Shown: positions 19,660-29,187, numbered from the stretch's first letter. The stretch is 64,000 nucleotides of DNA from Pseudomonas moraviensis (GCF_900105805.1 NZ_LT629788.1:2666001-2730000); one strand, 5' to 3'. Notes: generated from the letters alone by a model not told the origin. Numbers and translations are program-made.

Positions 19660-20427
19660 TTATCGCTCAGCCATCAGTACGATCACATCGGTACTGAACG
19701 AGCCGTCGGCATCAATTTCAAAATATTCACGCACTTCGCTGCCCATCGACTGCTGCAACTGGCGAATCGCCGCGCGCAGCACTTCAGGCGTGCGCATGCG
19801 CTCGACCCAGCTGTTGTACTCCAGACGCAGGCGCTGGCGCGAGGTGCTGCGCACATGCAGACCGGCCTCGCTGACCTGGCGCAGCCACTCGGCAGCGGAG
19901 TAGTCGCGGACATGACTGGTATCGCGCAGTACTTCAACGCTTTGCAGGTAAGTGTCGAACAAGGGACTGCCCGGTGACAACACATCGACGAACGCCGCCA
20001 CCCCGCCCGGCTTGAGCACCCGGCGCACCTCGCGCAGGGCCAGACCGAGGTCGCTCCAGTGATGCGCCGAATAGCGGCTGAACACAAAATCGAACTCGCC
20101 CTCGGCGAACGGCAAGCGCTCGGCAGCGCCATTGACCGTGACGATATTGCTCAAGCCGCGATCGACGGCAGCGCCGGCAACCACATCAAGCATTTGCTGC
20201 GACAGGTCGTAAGCCACAACCTCCTTGACCAGCGGTGCGACATGAAAACTGACATGCCCGGCGCCACAACCCAGATCCAGCACCCGTGCCGCGCCCTGCC
20301 CGGCCAGCTCGGCCTGCAGCAGTGCGAATTCACTGCCTTGGGCGTGAACGGCGCTGCTCAGGTAAGCGGCGGCCTGTTCGCCGAATTGTGTCTGGACGAC
20401 CTCGGAGTGCTGGGTGGTGCTGGTCAT
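19660..20427 (-). CDS. Class I SAM-dependent methyltransferase
   Basis: A 255-residue methyltransferase of the UbiE/BioC type. The SAM-binding motif I is VLDLGCGAGHVSFHV (about residues 50-64), with downstream FVFSRYSAHHWSD and the post-motif RRVLKPGGVAAFVDV. The substrate is not known. It sits between leuB and leuD, where P. aeruginosa also has a conserved unnamed gene, but nothing ties it to leucine synthesis beyond position. Confidence 0.88.
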   Translation of the reverse strand: MTSTTQHSEVVQTQFGEQAAAYLSSAVHAQGSEFALLQAELAGQGAARVLDLGCGAGHVSFHVAPLVKEVVAYDLSQQMLDVVAGAAVDRGLSNIVTVNGAAERLPFAEGEFDFVFSRYSAHHWSDLGLALREVRRVLKPGGVAAFVDVLSPGSPLFDTYLQSVEVLRDTSHVRDYSAAEWLRQVSEAGLHVRSTSRQRLRLEYNSWVERMRTPEVLRAAIRQLQQSMGSEVREYFEIDADGSFSTDVIVLMAER

Positions 20428-20468
20428 GGGGACATCCTGTTCAATTTTGTGTTGCTTTGGAGGGCCCC

Positions 20469-20533
20469 ATCGCGAGCAGGCTCACTCCTACAGGGGAACG
20501 CATTTCAAATGTAGGAGTGAGCCTGCTCGCGAT
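20469..20533. repeat. REP doublet, GAGTGAG subtype, short spacer
   Basis: Arms at 20469-20492 and 20510-20533 around a 17-bp spacer containing ACGCATTTCAAA. It lies 23 bp past the leuD stop. Confidence 0.9.
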
Positions 20534-20555
20534 AGCGCCATTCGCCATACGCAAA

Positions 20556-21200
20556 TCAGGCGTCGCGAAACAACCACGGCTGGCTAACCCGATGCTTCGC
20601 CTCGAACGTCGCAATCGCATCGCCGTCCTGCAGGGTCAGGCCGATATCGTCCAGACCATTGAGCAGGCAGTGCTTGCGAAACGCGTCGATCTCGAAGCTG
20701 TAGATTTTGCCATCCGGGCGGGTCACGGTCTGCGCTTGCAGATCGATTTGCAATTGATAACCCGGCTCGGCTTCAACCTGCTTAAACAGTTCATCAACTT
20801 CTGCATCGCTGAGGATGATCGGCAGCAGGCCGTTCTTGAAACTGTTGTTGAAGAAGATGTCGGCATAACTGGGCGCGATGATGCTGCGAAAACCATACTC
20901 TTCCAGCGCCCAGGGCGCGTGTTCACGACTCGAACCGCAGCCGAAGTTCTCGCGGGCGAGCAGCACGCTGGCCCCCTGATAACGCTCGGCGTTGAGGACG
21001 AAATCCTTGTTCAACGGGCGCTTGGAGTTGTCCTGATACGGCTGGCCAACATCCAGATAACGCCACTCGTCGAACAGGTTCGGACCAAAACCGGTGCGCT
21101 TGATCGACTTCAAGAACTGCTTGGGAATGATCTGATCGGTATCGACGTTGGCACGATCCAGAGGCGCGACAAGACCAGTGTGCTGAGTAAATGCCTTCAT
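20556..21200 (-). CDS. leuD: 3-isopropylmalate dehydratase small subunit
   Basis: A 214-residue subunit that, with LeuC, isomerises 2-isopropylmalate to 3-isopropylmalate in leucine synthesis. The swivel-domain motif GCGSSREHAPWAL is intact, as is the start TGLVAPLDRANVDTDQIIPKQFL. It starts 2 bp after the leuC stop, so the two form one translational unit. Confidence 0.97.
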   Translation of the reverse strand: MKAFTQHTGLVAPLDRANVDTDQIIPKQFLKSIKRTGFGPNLFDEWRYLDVGQPYQDNSKRPLNKDFVLNAERYQGASVLLARENFGCGSSREHAPWALEEYGFRSIIAPSYADIFFNNSFKNGLLPIILSDAEVDELFKQVEAEPGYQLQIDLQAQTVTRPDGKIYSFEIDAFRKHCLLNGLDDIGLTLQDGDAIATFEAKHRVSQPWLFRDA

Positions 21201-21202
21201 CT

Positions 21203-22633
21203 TTACTGTGCTCCTTGGATCAATTCACGAACGTCGATGAAACGGCCGTTCACCGCTGCTGCCGCCGCCATGGCCGGGCTGACGAGGTGGGTACGGCCAC
21301 CGGCGCCCTGACGGCCTTCGAAGTTGCGGTTGGAAGTCGAGGCGCAATGCTCGCCGGATTCCAAACGGTCCGGGTTCATCGCCAGGCACATCGAGCAACC
21401 CGGCTCGCGCCATTCGAAACCGGCTTCGAGGAAAATCCGGTCGAGGCCTTCGGCTTCGGCCTGCGCCTTGACCAGACCCGAGCCCGGCACGACGATCGCC
21501 TGCTTGATGGTCGAGGCGACCTTGCGGCCCTTGGCGATCACCGCAGCGGCGCGCAAGTCTTCGATGCGCGAGTTGGTGCAGGAACCGATGAACACGCGAT
21601 CAAGCTGAATGTCGGTGATCGCCTGATTGGCGGTCAAACCCATGTATTTCAGGGCGCGGACGATTGAGTCGCGCTTGACCAGATCCATTTCCTTCGCCGG
21701 GTCCGGCACGTTCTGATCAACAGCCAAAACCATTTCCGGGGAAGTGCCCCAGCTGACTTGCGGCTTGATCTGCGCGGCGTCCAGCTCGACCACGGTGTCG
21801 AATTTGGCATCGGCGTCCGAGACCAGATCTTTCCAGGCTTCGACGGCCATGTCCCACTGCTCGCCCTTCGGCGCGAATGGACGACCTTTGACGTAATCGA
21901 TGGTCTTCTGATCCGCCGCCACCAGGCCGACACGGGCGCCGGCTTCGATGGACATGTTACAGATGGTCATGCGGCCTTCGACGGACAGATCACGGATCGC
22001 GCTGCCGGCAAATTCGATGGCATGGCCGTTACCGCCGGCGGTGCCGATCTTGCCGATCACGGCGAGGACGATGTCCTTGGCGGTCACGCCGAACGGCAGT
22101 TGGCCTTCGACGCGCACCAGCATGTTTTTCATTTTCTTCGCCACCAGGCATTGCGTGGCGAGCACGTGCTCGACCTCGGAAGTGCCGATGCCGTGGGCCA
22201 ATGCACCGAATGCGCCATGGGTCGAGGTGTGCGAGTCGCCGCAGACCACGGTCATGCCCGGCAAGGTCGCGCCCTGCTCCGGGCTGATGACGTGGACGAT
22301 GCCCTGGCGCACGTCGTTCATCTTGAACTCGACAATGCCGTATTCATCGCAGTTGTCGTCGAGGGTCTGCACCTGCAAACGCGAGACCTGGTCGGCAATG
22401 GCTTCGATGCCGCCCTTGCGCTCCGGGGTGGTCGGTACGTTGTGGTCCGGGGTGGCGATGTTGGCATCGATGCGCCAAGGCTTGCGCCCGGCCAGACGCA
22501 GGCCCTCGAAGGCTTGCGGCGAAGTCACTTCGTGAATGATGTGACGATCGATATAGATCAGCGCCGAGCCATCGTCGCGCTGCTTGACCAAATGCGAATC
22601 CCAGAGCTTGTCGTAGAGCGTTTTGCCGGCCAT
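21203..22633 (-). CDS. leuC: 3-isopropylmalate dehydratase large subunit
   Basis: A 476-residue aconitase-family subunit with a [4Fe-4S] cluster; cluster cysteines are visible in IGSCTNSRIEDL and GCSMCLAMNPD. The start was set at 22633 (MAGKTLYDKLWDSH), preceded by GAGGAAC; the longer frame is unsupported. It is transcribed divergently from the LysR gene at 22773, which is the likely regulator. Confidence 0.97.
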   Translation of the reverse strand: MAGKTLYDKLWDSHLVKQRDDGSALIYIDRHIIHEVTSPQAFEGLRLAGRKPWRIDANIATPDHNVPTTPERKGGIEAIADQVSRLQVQTLDDNCDEYGIVEFKMNDVRQGIVHVISPEQGATLPGMTVVCGDSHTSTHGAFGALAHGIGTSEVEHVLATQCLVAKKMKNMLVRVEGQLPFGVTAKDIVLAVIGKIGTAGGNGHAIEFAGSAIRDLSVEGRMTICNMSIEAGARVGLVAADQKTIDYVKGRPFAPKGEQWDMAVEAWKDLVSDADAKFDTVVELDAAQIKPQVSWGTSPEMVLAVDQNVPDPAKEMDLVKRDSIVRALKYMGLTANQAITDIQLDRVFIGSCTNSRIEDLRAAAVIAKGRKVASTIKQAIVVPGSGLVKAQAEAEGLDRIFLEAGFEWREPGCSMCLAMNPDRLESGEHCASTSNRNFEGRQGAGGRTHLVSPAMAAAAAVNGRFIDVRELIQGAQ

Positions 22634-22772
22634 CAGACGGTTCCTCATCAGCTTGTTTCTATGCCCTGGGCTTATCAATAACCCTTTGGCTTGTGAGGCC
22701 GATCCTATGGGGTTAGATTAAATAACTCAAATTCATATTTTTTATGCTTTGGATAACCAACTGGAATGCGAC

Positions 22773-23663
22773 ATGGACTTGGCTAACCTCAATGCATTTA
22801 TTGCCATCGCCGAGACCGGCAGCTTCTCCGGCGCGGGCGAACGCCTGCACCTGACCCAACCGGCGATCAGCAAGCGCATCGCCGGGCTTGAGCAGCAATT
22901 AAAGGTGCGCCTGTTCGATCGCCTGGGACGTGAAGTCGGCCTGACCGAGGCTGGCCGCGCCCTGCTGCCACGGGCCTATCAGATTCTCAATGTGCTCGAC
23001 GACACCCGCCGCGCCCTGACCAACCTGACCGGGGAAGTCAGCGGTCGCCTGACCCTGGCCACCAGTCACCACATCGGCCTGCACCGCTTGCCTCCTCTAT
23101 TAAGGGAGTTCACTCGCCGCTACCCACAGGTTGCGCTGGATATTCAGTTCCTGGATTCGGAAGTGGCCTACGAGGAAATTCTCCACGGCCGCGCGGAACT
23201 GGCGGTCATCACCCTGGCGCCGGAGCCGCACACCCTGGTCAAAGCCACGCCGGTGTGGGACGACCCGCTGGATTTCGTCGTGGCCCCGGAGCACTCGCTG
23301 ATCAACAACGGCGCCGTCAGCCTGGCGGACATTGCCGGCCATCCGGCGGTTTTCCCCGGCGGCAATACGTTTACCCATCACATCGTCCAGCGTTTGTTCG
23401 AAGCCCAGGGCCTGACGCCGAACATCGCCATGAGCACCAACTACCTGGAAACCATCAAGATGATGGTCTCCATCGGCCTGGCCTGGAGCGTGCTGCCGCG
23501 CACCATGCTCGACGAGCAAGTGGCAAGCATCGCATTGCCGGGCATACAGCTCACTCGCCAGCTAGGCTATATCTTGCACACCGAACGGACGCTATCGAAT
23601 GCAGCAAGAGCCTTCATGGCCCTGCTGGATGCACAAATCGATCGGCCAGGGACTCCGGCCTGA
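22773..23663 (+). CDS. LysR-type transcriptional regulator beside leuCD
   Basis: A 296-residue LysR regulator with an N-terminal winged HTH (LNAFIAIAETGSFSGAGERLHLTQPAISKRI) and a C-terminal periplasmic-binding-like effector domain. The start ATG at 22773 follows GGAATG at good distance. It is divergent from leuC with a 139-bp AT-rich gap that should hold both promoters and its binding sites, so control of leucine synthesis is likely but inferred from position. An alternative is a regulator of unrelated genes. Confidence 0.92.
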   Translation: MDLANLNAFIAIAETGSFSGAGERLHLTQPAISKRIAGLEQQLKVRLFDRLGREVGLTEAGRALLPRAYQILNVLDDTRRALTNLTGEVSGRLTLATSHHIGLHRLPPLLREFTRRYPQVALDIQFLDSEVAYEEILHGRAELAVITLAPEPHTLVKATPVWDDPLDFVVAPEHSLINNGAVSLADIAGHPAVFPGGNTFTHHIVQRLFEAQGLTPNIAMSTNYLETIKMMVSIGLAWSVLPRTMLDEQVASIALPGIQLTRQLGYILHTERTLSNAARAFMALLDAQIDRPGTPA

Positions 23664-23727
23664 CTTGTGCTAATCCTATAGAGCCGCCCCCTGTGCCTAA
23701 CGCCACTCAGCTCAAGGCCCGCTGACA

Positions 23728-26700
23728 ATGCCGAAATCTGTTGACCGAATTCCGCCGATGCCGCGAATCCAGGCTGTTGATCCGCGCCATTCCGAGCAGA
23801 GCTGGGAAAGCGCGCCGCAATTGCTCGCCGCGCTCAACGGCGCGCGGCTCGGTGCCTGGTATTGGGACATCGAGCGTGGGCAGATCAGCTGGTCGCGGGG
23901 CACTCAGGCATTGTTCGGGTTTGATCCACGGCAGCCATTACCCGCCGATCTGGAATACCTCGACCTGTTGCCGCCGGAAGACCGCGCGAAAACCGTGCGC
24001 GCCTTCCACGCGGTGATCGCCGGCGCCCCGCTGGAACAGGCGATGCATCACCGCATTCGCTGGCCCGACGGCAGTCTGCATTGGCTGGAAATCAGCGGCA
24101 GCCTGTTGCCGGACAAGAACGGCCGGCCCCGAATGATCGGGGTGATTCGCGAAATCACCCACCAACGCCAACGCGAGCAGGCCCTGAGCAGCTCCGAGAA
24201 ACGTTTCGCTACACTTTTCCATCTGTGCCCGAACATGGTTCTGCTGACCCGTCAGGAGGACGGTCTGATCAGTGAGGCCAATCAGTATTTCGAAAGTCTG
24301 TTCGGCTGGCCGGTGCAAAGCGCCATCGGCCGCACCACGCTGGAACTGGGCTTGTGGGTGCATCCCGAGCAACGTGCCGAACTGGTGAAAAAAACCAAGG
24401 CCAAGGGCGAACTGATCAGCATGGAAGTGCAGTTCCGCGCCAGCAACGGCCAGGTCCACGACGGCATCCTCAGCGCGCAGAAGGTCGAGCTCGAAGGCCA
24501 GCCCTATCTGCTCAGCACGTTCCTCGACACCACTGAACGCAAAGCCGCCGAACTGGCCTTGAAGGACAGCCAGGAACGCCTCGACCTGGCGCTGGACTCG
24601 GCGCAACTCGGCACCTGGGACTGGCACATCCCCAGCGGCATGCTCTACGGCTCGGCGCGCGCCGCGCAATTGCACGGGCTGGAGCCGATTCCATTCCATG
24701 AATCATTCGAGGAGTTTTTCGAAGGGGTACCCGGTGAGGAACGCGACACCATGCGCGACGCCTACCGCAGTCTGCGCGAAGGCCCCGCCGGCAATTATCA
24801 ACTGACCTATCGCGTGCAATTGCCCGACGGCAGCTCGCGCTATCTGGAAAGCCGCGCCCGCCTCTACCGCGACGACAACGGCGCGCCGCTGCGCATGGCC
24901 GGCACGCTGCTGGACATCACCGATCAGGTCGAGCGCGAACAGCGCCTGGTGGCTTCGGAAGAGAAATTCGCCACACTGTTTCAGGTCAGCCCTGATCCGA
25001 TCTGCGTCACACGCCAGGAAACCGGGGAGTTCATCGAGATCAACTCCAGCTTCAGCCAGACCTTTGGCTGGAGCGCCGCCGACGTCATCGGCCACACTGC
25101 CGAAGAAATCGGCCTGTGGGACGCCTCGGCCAAAAGCCTGCAACGCATCGAACGGGTGATTCGCGAACAAGGCCTGAGCAACGTGGCGATTCTGGTTCAG
25201 CACAAGGACGGCCAGTCGCTGACCTGCGTGATTTCCAGCCGGCAGATCAGCGTCGGCGATCAGCCGTGCATCGTCACCACCCTGCGTGACATCACCCAAC
25301 AACAGCGCTCGGAAGCGGCGCTGAAGGCCAGTGAAGAAAAGTTCGCCAAGGCATTTCACTCCAGCCCCGACGCCATCACCATCACCGAGCGCGACACCGG
25401 GCGTTATCTGGAGGTCAACGACGGCTTCTGTCGCCTCACCGGCTATCGCGCCGACGAAGTGGTGGGCAAAACCGTTTATCAAGTGGGGATCTGGGCCGAA
25501 GAGAAGCAGCGCTCGACCTTACTTGCCGAACTGCAGATCAAGGGTCGCGTGCATCATCAGGAAATGCTCGGGCGCAACAAGCGCGGCGAATTGCTCACGG
25601 TAGAGGTTTCGGTCGAACCGATCACCCTTAACGAAACCGCGTGCCTGCTGCTTACGGCGCGCGACGTCAGCCTGCTGAAGAACGCCGAAGCGCAGATCCG
25701 TCATTTGGCCTATCACGACCCGCTGACCAACCTGCCCAACCGCGCGCTGCTGATGGATCGCCTGAGTCAGCAGATCGCCCTGCTCAAGCGCCACAATCTG
25801 CGTGGCGCCTTGCTGTTTCTCGATCTCGATCATTTCAAGCACATCAACGATTCCCTCGGCCACCCGGTCGGCGACACCGTGCTGAAAATCATCACCGCAC
25901 GGCTCGAAGCCAGCGTGCGCATGGAAGACACCGTGGCGCGCCTCGGTGGCGACGAATTCGTGGTGTTGCTCAGCGGCCTCGAAGGTTCGCGCAGTGAAGT
26001 CAGCGAGCAAGTGCGCGCGCTGGCCGACACCATTCGCGAACTGCTCTCGGAGCCGATGTTCCTCGACGGCCAACGCCTGCAAGTGACGCCGAGCATCGGC
26101 GTGGCATTGATTCCCGATCACGGCTCGACCCCGACCGACCTGCTCAAACGCGCCGACATTGCCCTGTACCGAGCCAAGGATTCCGGGCGTAACACCACGC
26201 AGATGTACCACAACACCATGCAGAAAGCGGCCAGCGAACGCCTGCGCATGGAGACCGACCTGCGTCTGGCGCTGTCCCGCGGCGAGTTCAACGTGCACTT
26301 CCAGCCGCAAGTCGATGCCCGCGACAACCGCATCATCGGCGCCGAAGCCCTGGTGCGCTGGAACCATCCCGAACTCGGCGCGCAATCGCCCACCGAGTTC
26401 ATCAAGGTGCTGGAAGACAGCGGCCTGATCCTTGAAGTCGGCACCTGGATTCTCGATGAAGCCTGCAACGCCTTCAAACAACTGATCGCGCTGAAACTCG
26501 TCGACCCGTTCAACTTCAGCCTGTGCGTGAACATCAGCCCGCGGCAGTTCCGCCAGAACGATTTCGTCGAACGCATCGAACACAGCATGACCAGCCACGG
26601 CCTGCCGTGTTCGCTGCTGAAACTGGAAATCACCGAAGGCATCGTCATCCAGAATCTGGACGACACCATCAGCAAAATGCGCCGCTTGAAAAAACTTGGC

Positions 26701-27006
26701 GTGAGCTTCGCCATGGACGATTTCGGCACCGGTTATTCATCGCTGACGTACCTGAAACGCCTGCCGGTCGACACGCTGAAAATCGATCAGTCGTTCATCC
26801 GCGATGCGACCACCGACTCCAATGTCGCGGAGATCATTCGCGCAATTGTCGCGATGGCCCGCAGCCTCGAGCTGGAAGTCATTGCCGAAGGCGTGGAGAC
26901 GTCGGCCCAACTGGCGTTTTTGCAGGGGCTGGACTGCCATTTGTATCAGGGCTATCTGCACAGCCGGCCGGTGGGGTTGGAGGATCTGAAAAAACTGCTC
27001 GAATAG
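23728..27006 (+). CDS. Five-PAS GGDEF-EAL protein (cyclic-di-GMP turnover)
   Basis: A 1092-residue cytoplasmic signalling enzyme without membrane helices. Five PAS domains lie at about residues 35-145, 155-275, 285-405, 415-535 and 540-655, of two alternating kinds (WDW/WYW and FxxCP/SPD openings). A GGDEF domain follows with an intact GGDEF (740-744) and an RxxD inhibitory site (RMED) five residues before it. The EAL domain has EALVRW (E873) and the late motif DDFGTGYSS. Both diguanylate cyclase and phosphodiesterase sites look functional. A terminator follows. Which stimulus the PAS array senses is unknown. Confidence 0.95.
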   Translation: MPKSVDRIPPMPRIQAVDPRHSEQSWESAPQLLAALNGARLGAWYWDIERGQISWSRGTQALFGFDPRQPLPADLEYLDLLPPEDRAKTVRAFHAVIAGAPLEQAMHHRIRWPDGSLHWLEISGSLLPDKNGRPRMIGVIREITHQRQREQALSSSEKRFATLFHLCPNMVLLTRQEDGLISEANQYFESLFGWPVQSAIGRTTLELGLWVHPEQRAELVKKTKAKGELISMEVQFRASNGQVHDGILSAQKVELEGQPYLLSTFLDTTERKAAELALKDSQERLDLALDSAQLGTWDWHIPSGMLYGSARAAQLHGLEPIPFHESFEEFFEGVPGEERDTMRDAYRSLREGPAGNYQLTYRVQLPDGSSRYLESRARLYRDDNGAPLRMAGTLLDITDQVEREQRLVASEEKFATLFQVSPDPICVTRQETGEFIEINSSFSQTFGWSAADVIGHTAEEIGLWDASAKSLQRIERVIREQGLSNVAILVQHKDGQSLTCVISSRQISVGDQPCIVTTLRDITQQQRSEAALKASEEKFAKAFHSSPDAITITERDTGRYLEVNDGFCRLTGYRADEVVGKTVYQVGIWAEEKQRSTLLAELQIKGRVHHQEMLGRNKRGELLTVEVSVEPITLNETACLLLTARDVSLLKNAEAQIRHLAYHDPLTNLPNRALLMDRLSQQIALLKRHNLRGALLFLDLDHFKHINDSLGHPVGDTVLKIITARLEASVRMEDTVARLGGDEFVVLLSGLEGSRSEVSEQVRALADTIRELLSEPMFLDGQRLQVTPSIGVALIPDHGSTPTDLLKRADIALYRAKDSGRNTTQMYHNTMQKAASERLRMETDLRLALSRGEFNVHFQPQVDARDNRIIGAEALVRWNHPELGAQSPTEFIKVLEDSGLILEVGTWILDEACNAFKQLIALKLVDPFNFSLCVNISPRQFRQNDFVERIEHSMTSHGLPCSLLKLEITEGIVIQNLDDTISKMRRLKKLGVSFAMDDFGTGYSSLTYLKRLPVDTLKIDQSFIRDATTDSNVAEIIRAIVAMARSLELEVIAEGVETSAQLAFLQGLDCHLYQGYLHSRPVGLEDLKKLLE

Positions 27007-27012
27007 CGGACA

Positions 27013-27046
27013 CAAAAAAGGGCGCCATCACTAGCGCCCTTTTTGT
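27013..27046. terminator. Bidirectional terminator between the GGDEF-EAL gene and ibpA
   Basis: AGGGCGC, an 8-nt loop and GCGCCCT are flanked by AAAAAA and TTTTTG, serving both converging genes. Confidence 0.9.
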
Positions 27047-27055
27047 TGCCCGACG

Positions 27056-27499
27056 TTATTGCAGGACAGGCTGTTGCGCTCCATTGATCGGGATGCGCTT
27101 GGCTTTCGCTTCTTCCGGGATCACACGGAGCAGGTCGATGCTCAACAGGCCGTTGCGCAGGGCAGCGTCCTTGATCTCGATGTGATCGGCCAGACGGAAC
27201 GACAGCTTGAAGGCCCGCTGAGCGATGCCCTGGTGCAAGAACGTGACGTTCTCGTCGGTGTCGCGCTTGCCGCCACTGATAGTCAGCACACCCTTCTCGA
27301 CTTGCAGGTCCAGGTCTTCTTCCTGGAAACCGGCGGCCGCAACGACGATGCGGTATTGGTCATCACCGTGTTTTTCGACGTTGTAGGGTGGGTAGCTGCT
27401 GCCTGGCTCGTTACGCAGCGCGGTTTCGAACAGGTCGTTGAAACGGTCGAAACCTACCGAGGAACGGAACAGTGGCGCGAGGGAAAATGCAGTACTCAT
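27056..27499 (-). CDS. ibpA: Small heat-shock protein (IbpA/Hsp20)
   Basis: A 147-residue alpha-crystallin-type holdase that binds unfolding proteins during heat stress. The N-terminal part (FDRFNDLFETAL), the core VEKHGDDQYRIVVAAAGF...EEDLDL and the GVLTISGGKR segment are typical of IbpA. Expression control is unusually clear: a sigma-32-type promoter and a ROSE-like leader (see separate entries) precede it. Confidence 0.96.
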   Translation of the reverse strand: MSTAFSLAPLFRSSVGFDRFNDLFETALRNEPGSSYPPYNVEKHGDDQYRIVVAAAGFQEEDLDLQVEKGVLTISGGKRDTDENVTFLHQGIAQRAFKLSFRLADHIEIKDAALRNGLLSIDLLRVIPEEAKAKRIPINGAQQPVLQ

Positions 27500-27566
27500 G
27501 ATTCAAATCTCCTGAAAACAATCAGCAAGGTTTTGTGTCTCCGCGACCCGAATTCGGCATCGCGTA
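27500..27566 (-). promoter_or_regulatory. ROSE-like RNA thermometer in the ibpA leader
   Basis: The leader contains CGCGA...TCGCG, forming one hairpin, and then TTGCT followed 9 nt later by AGGAG. In ROSE elements a U(U/C)GCU segment pairs with AGGA of the Shine-Dalgarno and melts on heating. The sequence TTGCTGATTGTTTTCAGGAG fits that pattern exactly just before the ATG. Structure was judged by eye only. Confidence 0.75.
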
Positions 27567-27572
27567 CCCCTT

Positions 27573-27600
27573 AGATAGGGACCGCTGTTTTGATTTCAAG
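27573..27600 (-). promoter_or_regulatory. Heat-shock (sigma-32/RpoH) promoter of ibpA
   Basis: On the minus strand CTTGAAA (27600-27594), a 13-bp spacer and CCCTATCT (27580-27573) match the RpoH consensus CTTGAAA-N11-16-CCCCATNT closely. The expected start of transcription near 27566 gives a leader of about 67 nt. Confidence 0.8.
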
Positions 27601-27618
27601 AGATTATTTTCAGATTTT

Positions 27619-28578
27619 TTACGCGGCCTCGACGAGCGGCAATCCGAGCAAATGCGAGACGTGATCAGGCTCGGTTTCGCGGCGCAGAACGGTGAAAAGC
27701 TCGGCGGCTTCCGGGTAGTTGCGCGTCAGCATGGCCAGCCATTGCTTGAGGCGACCGGGCGATTGGCGCGCGGTCATCTGCGCTTTGGCCTGCAGCCAGA
27801 AGTCCTGAATCAGCGGCATCAGCTCGGCCCAGGTCATCTCGACGACTTCTTCGCCGGCGCGGGCGGCAGCGATCTGCCGGGCCAGATCCGGGCGGGAGAC
27901 CAGACCACGACCGAGCATGATGTCTTCGACGCCACTGATTTCGCGGCAACGGCGCCAGTCTTCGACGCTCCAGATATCACCGTTGGCGAACACCGGCACT
28001 TTGACCACGTCTTGTACGCGCGGGATCCACTCCCAATGTGCCGGCGGTTTGTAGCCGTCCATTTTCGTCCGCGCATGTACGACGATGTGCTCCGCCCCGC
28101 CTTCGGCCAGCGCCGTGGCGCAGACCAGCGAACCGTCAGGACTGTCGAAACCCAGGCGCATTTTTGCCGTGACCGGGATGTGCGCCGGTACGGCACGACG
28201 CACGTGCTCGACGATCTGATTGAGCAGCTCCGGCTCTTTCAGCAGCACGGCACCGCCGCGGGATTTGTTGACGGTCTTGGCCGGGCAGCCGAAGTTGAGG
28301 TCGATCACTTCAGAACCGAGTTCGCAGGCCAGCGCGGCGTTTTCCGCCAGGCACACCGGATCGGAACCAAGCAACTGCACGCGCAGCGGCACGCCAGACG
28401 CGGTGCGGGCGCCGTTGAGCAGCTCGGGGCCGAACTTGTGGAAGTACGCCGGGGTGAGCAACTGGTCGTTGACCCGAATGAATTCGGTCACGCACCAATC
28501 GATGCCGCCAACGCGGGTCAGCACGTCGCGCAGGATGTCGTCGACCAACCCCTCCATGGGCGCCAGAGCAATTTGCAT
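27619..28578 (-). CDS. dusC: tRNA-dihydrouridine(16) synthase
   Basis: A 319-residue FMN enzyme that reduces uridine in the tRNA D-loop. The flavin barrel opens with ALAPMEGLVDDILRD, and the catalytic cysteine is in DLNFGCPAKTVN. The C-terminal helical tRNA-binding domain is present. Of the three Dus paralogues, the short length and the opening motif fit DusC best. Confidence 0.92.
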   Translation of the reverse strand: MQIALAPMEGLVDDILRDVLTRVGGIDWCVTEFIRVNDQLLTPAYFHKFGPELLNGARTASGVPLRVQLLGSDPVCLAENAALACELGSEVIDLNFGCPAKTVNKSRGGAVLLKEPELLNQIVEHVRRAVPAHIPVTAKMRLGFDSPDGSLVCATALAEGGAEHIVVHARTKMDGYKPPAHWEWIPRVQDVVKVPVFANGDIWSVEDWRRCREISGVEDIMLGRGLVSRPDLARQIAAARAGEEVVEMTWAELMPLIQDFWLQAKAQMTARQSPGRLKQWLAMLTRNYPEAAELFTVLRRETEPDHVSHLLGLPLVEAA

Positions 28579-28646
28579 GGGGAAACACTACTTGAGGAAA
28601 AAACGTGCGGCAGTTTACTGGATTACGCGCAAAACCGCAGATCCCT

Positions 28647-28735
28647 TGTAGGAGTGAGCCTGCTCGCGATAGCGGTGTGCCAGGCGATGCATACGTGGCG
28701 GATACACCGCCATCGCGAGCAGGCTCACTCCTACA
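28647..28735. repeat. REP doublet, GAGTGAG subtype, long spacer
   Basis: Arms at 28647-28670 and 28712-28735 with GCGAT ends inward around a spacer starting AGCGGTGTG. It ends only 2 bp before the stop codon of the thioesterase gene. Confidence 0.9.
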
Positions 28736-28737
28736 GG

Positions 28738-29187
28738 TTAGATTTGAGCAGATTCCGGGATATGGATCGCCGGGCCGTAACCTTCGATGAACTCGGCCGG
28801 CATCCGCTTGGGCTTGCCGGTCGACAGCTCGATGCAGACGAACGTGGTCTGCGCGCGCAACAGGGTGGCGTTGTCGCTGGGGCGTTTGAGCTGGAAATGC
28901 CGGGTCATTTTCAGGCGCTGATCCCAATCGACGATCCAGGTCGCCAGTTGCAGTTCATCACCCTCATAGGCCGCGGCCAGGTAATCGATTTCGTGGCGGA
29001 CGACAGCCATCGCCCGATCCAGTCGCCGGTATTCGACCAGGTCCAGGCCGAGGCGCTGCGAGTGGCGCCAGGCGCAGCGTTCAAGCCAGGTCACGTACAC
29101 GGCGTTATTGGCGTGCCCGAGCCCGTCAATGTCCTCGGCGCCTACTTGCAGATCAATGGTAAACGGCGTTGCCCGATCCCAGCCCAT
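28738..29187 (-). CDS. 4-hydroxybenzoyl-CoA-type (hotdog fold) acyl-CoA thioesterase
   Basis: A 149-residue hotdog-fold protein. The segment DIDGLGHANNAVYVTWLERCAW corresponds to the family motif with the catalytic Asp/Asn region. I start it at the ATG at 29187, preceded by GGGAGTGG; the longer frame overlaps the hydrolase gene heavily. The acyl-CoA substrate cannot be read. It is the last gene of the TetR-hydrolase-thioesterase set. Confidence 0.85.
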   Translation of the reverse strand: MGWDRATPFTIDLQVGAEDIDGLGHANNAVYVTWLERCAWRHSQRLGLDLVEYRRLDRAMAVVRHEIDYLAAAYEGDELQLATWIVDWDQRLKMTRHFQLKRPSDNATLLRAQTTFVCIELSTGKPKRMPAEFIEGYGPAIHIPESAQI

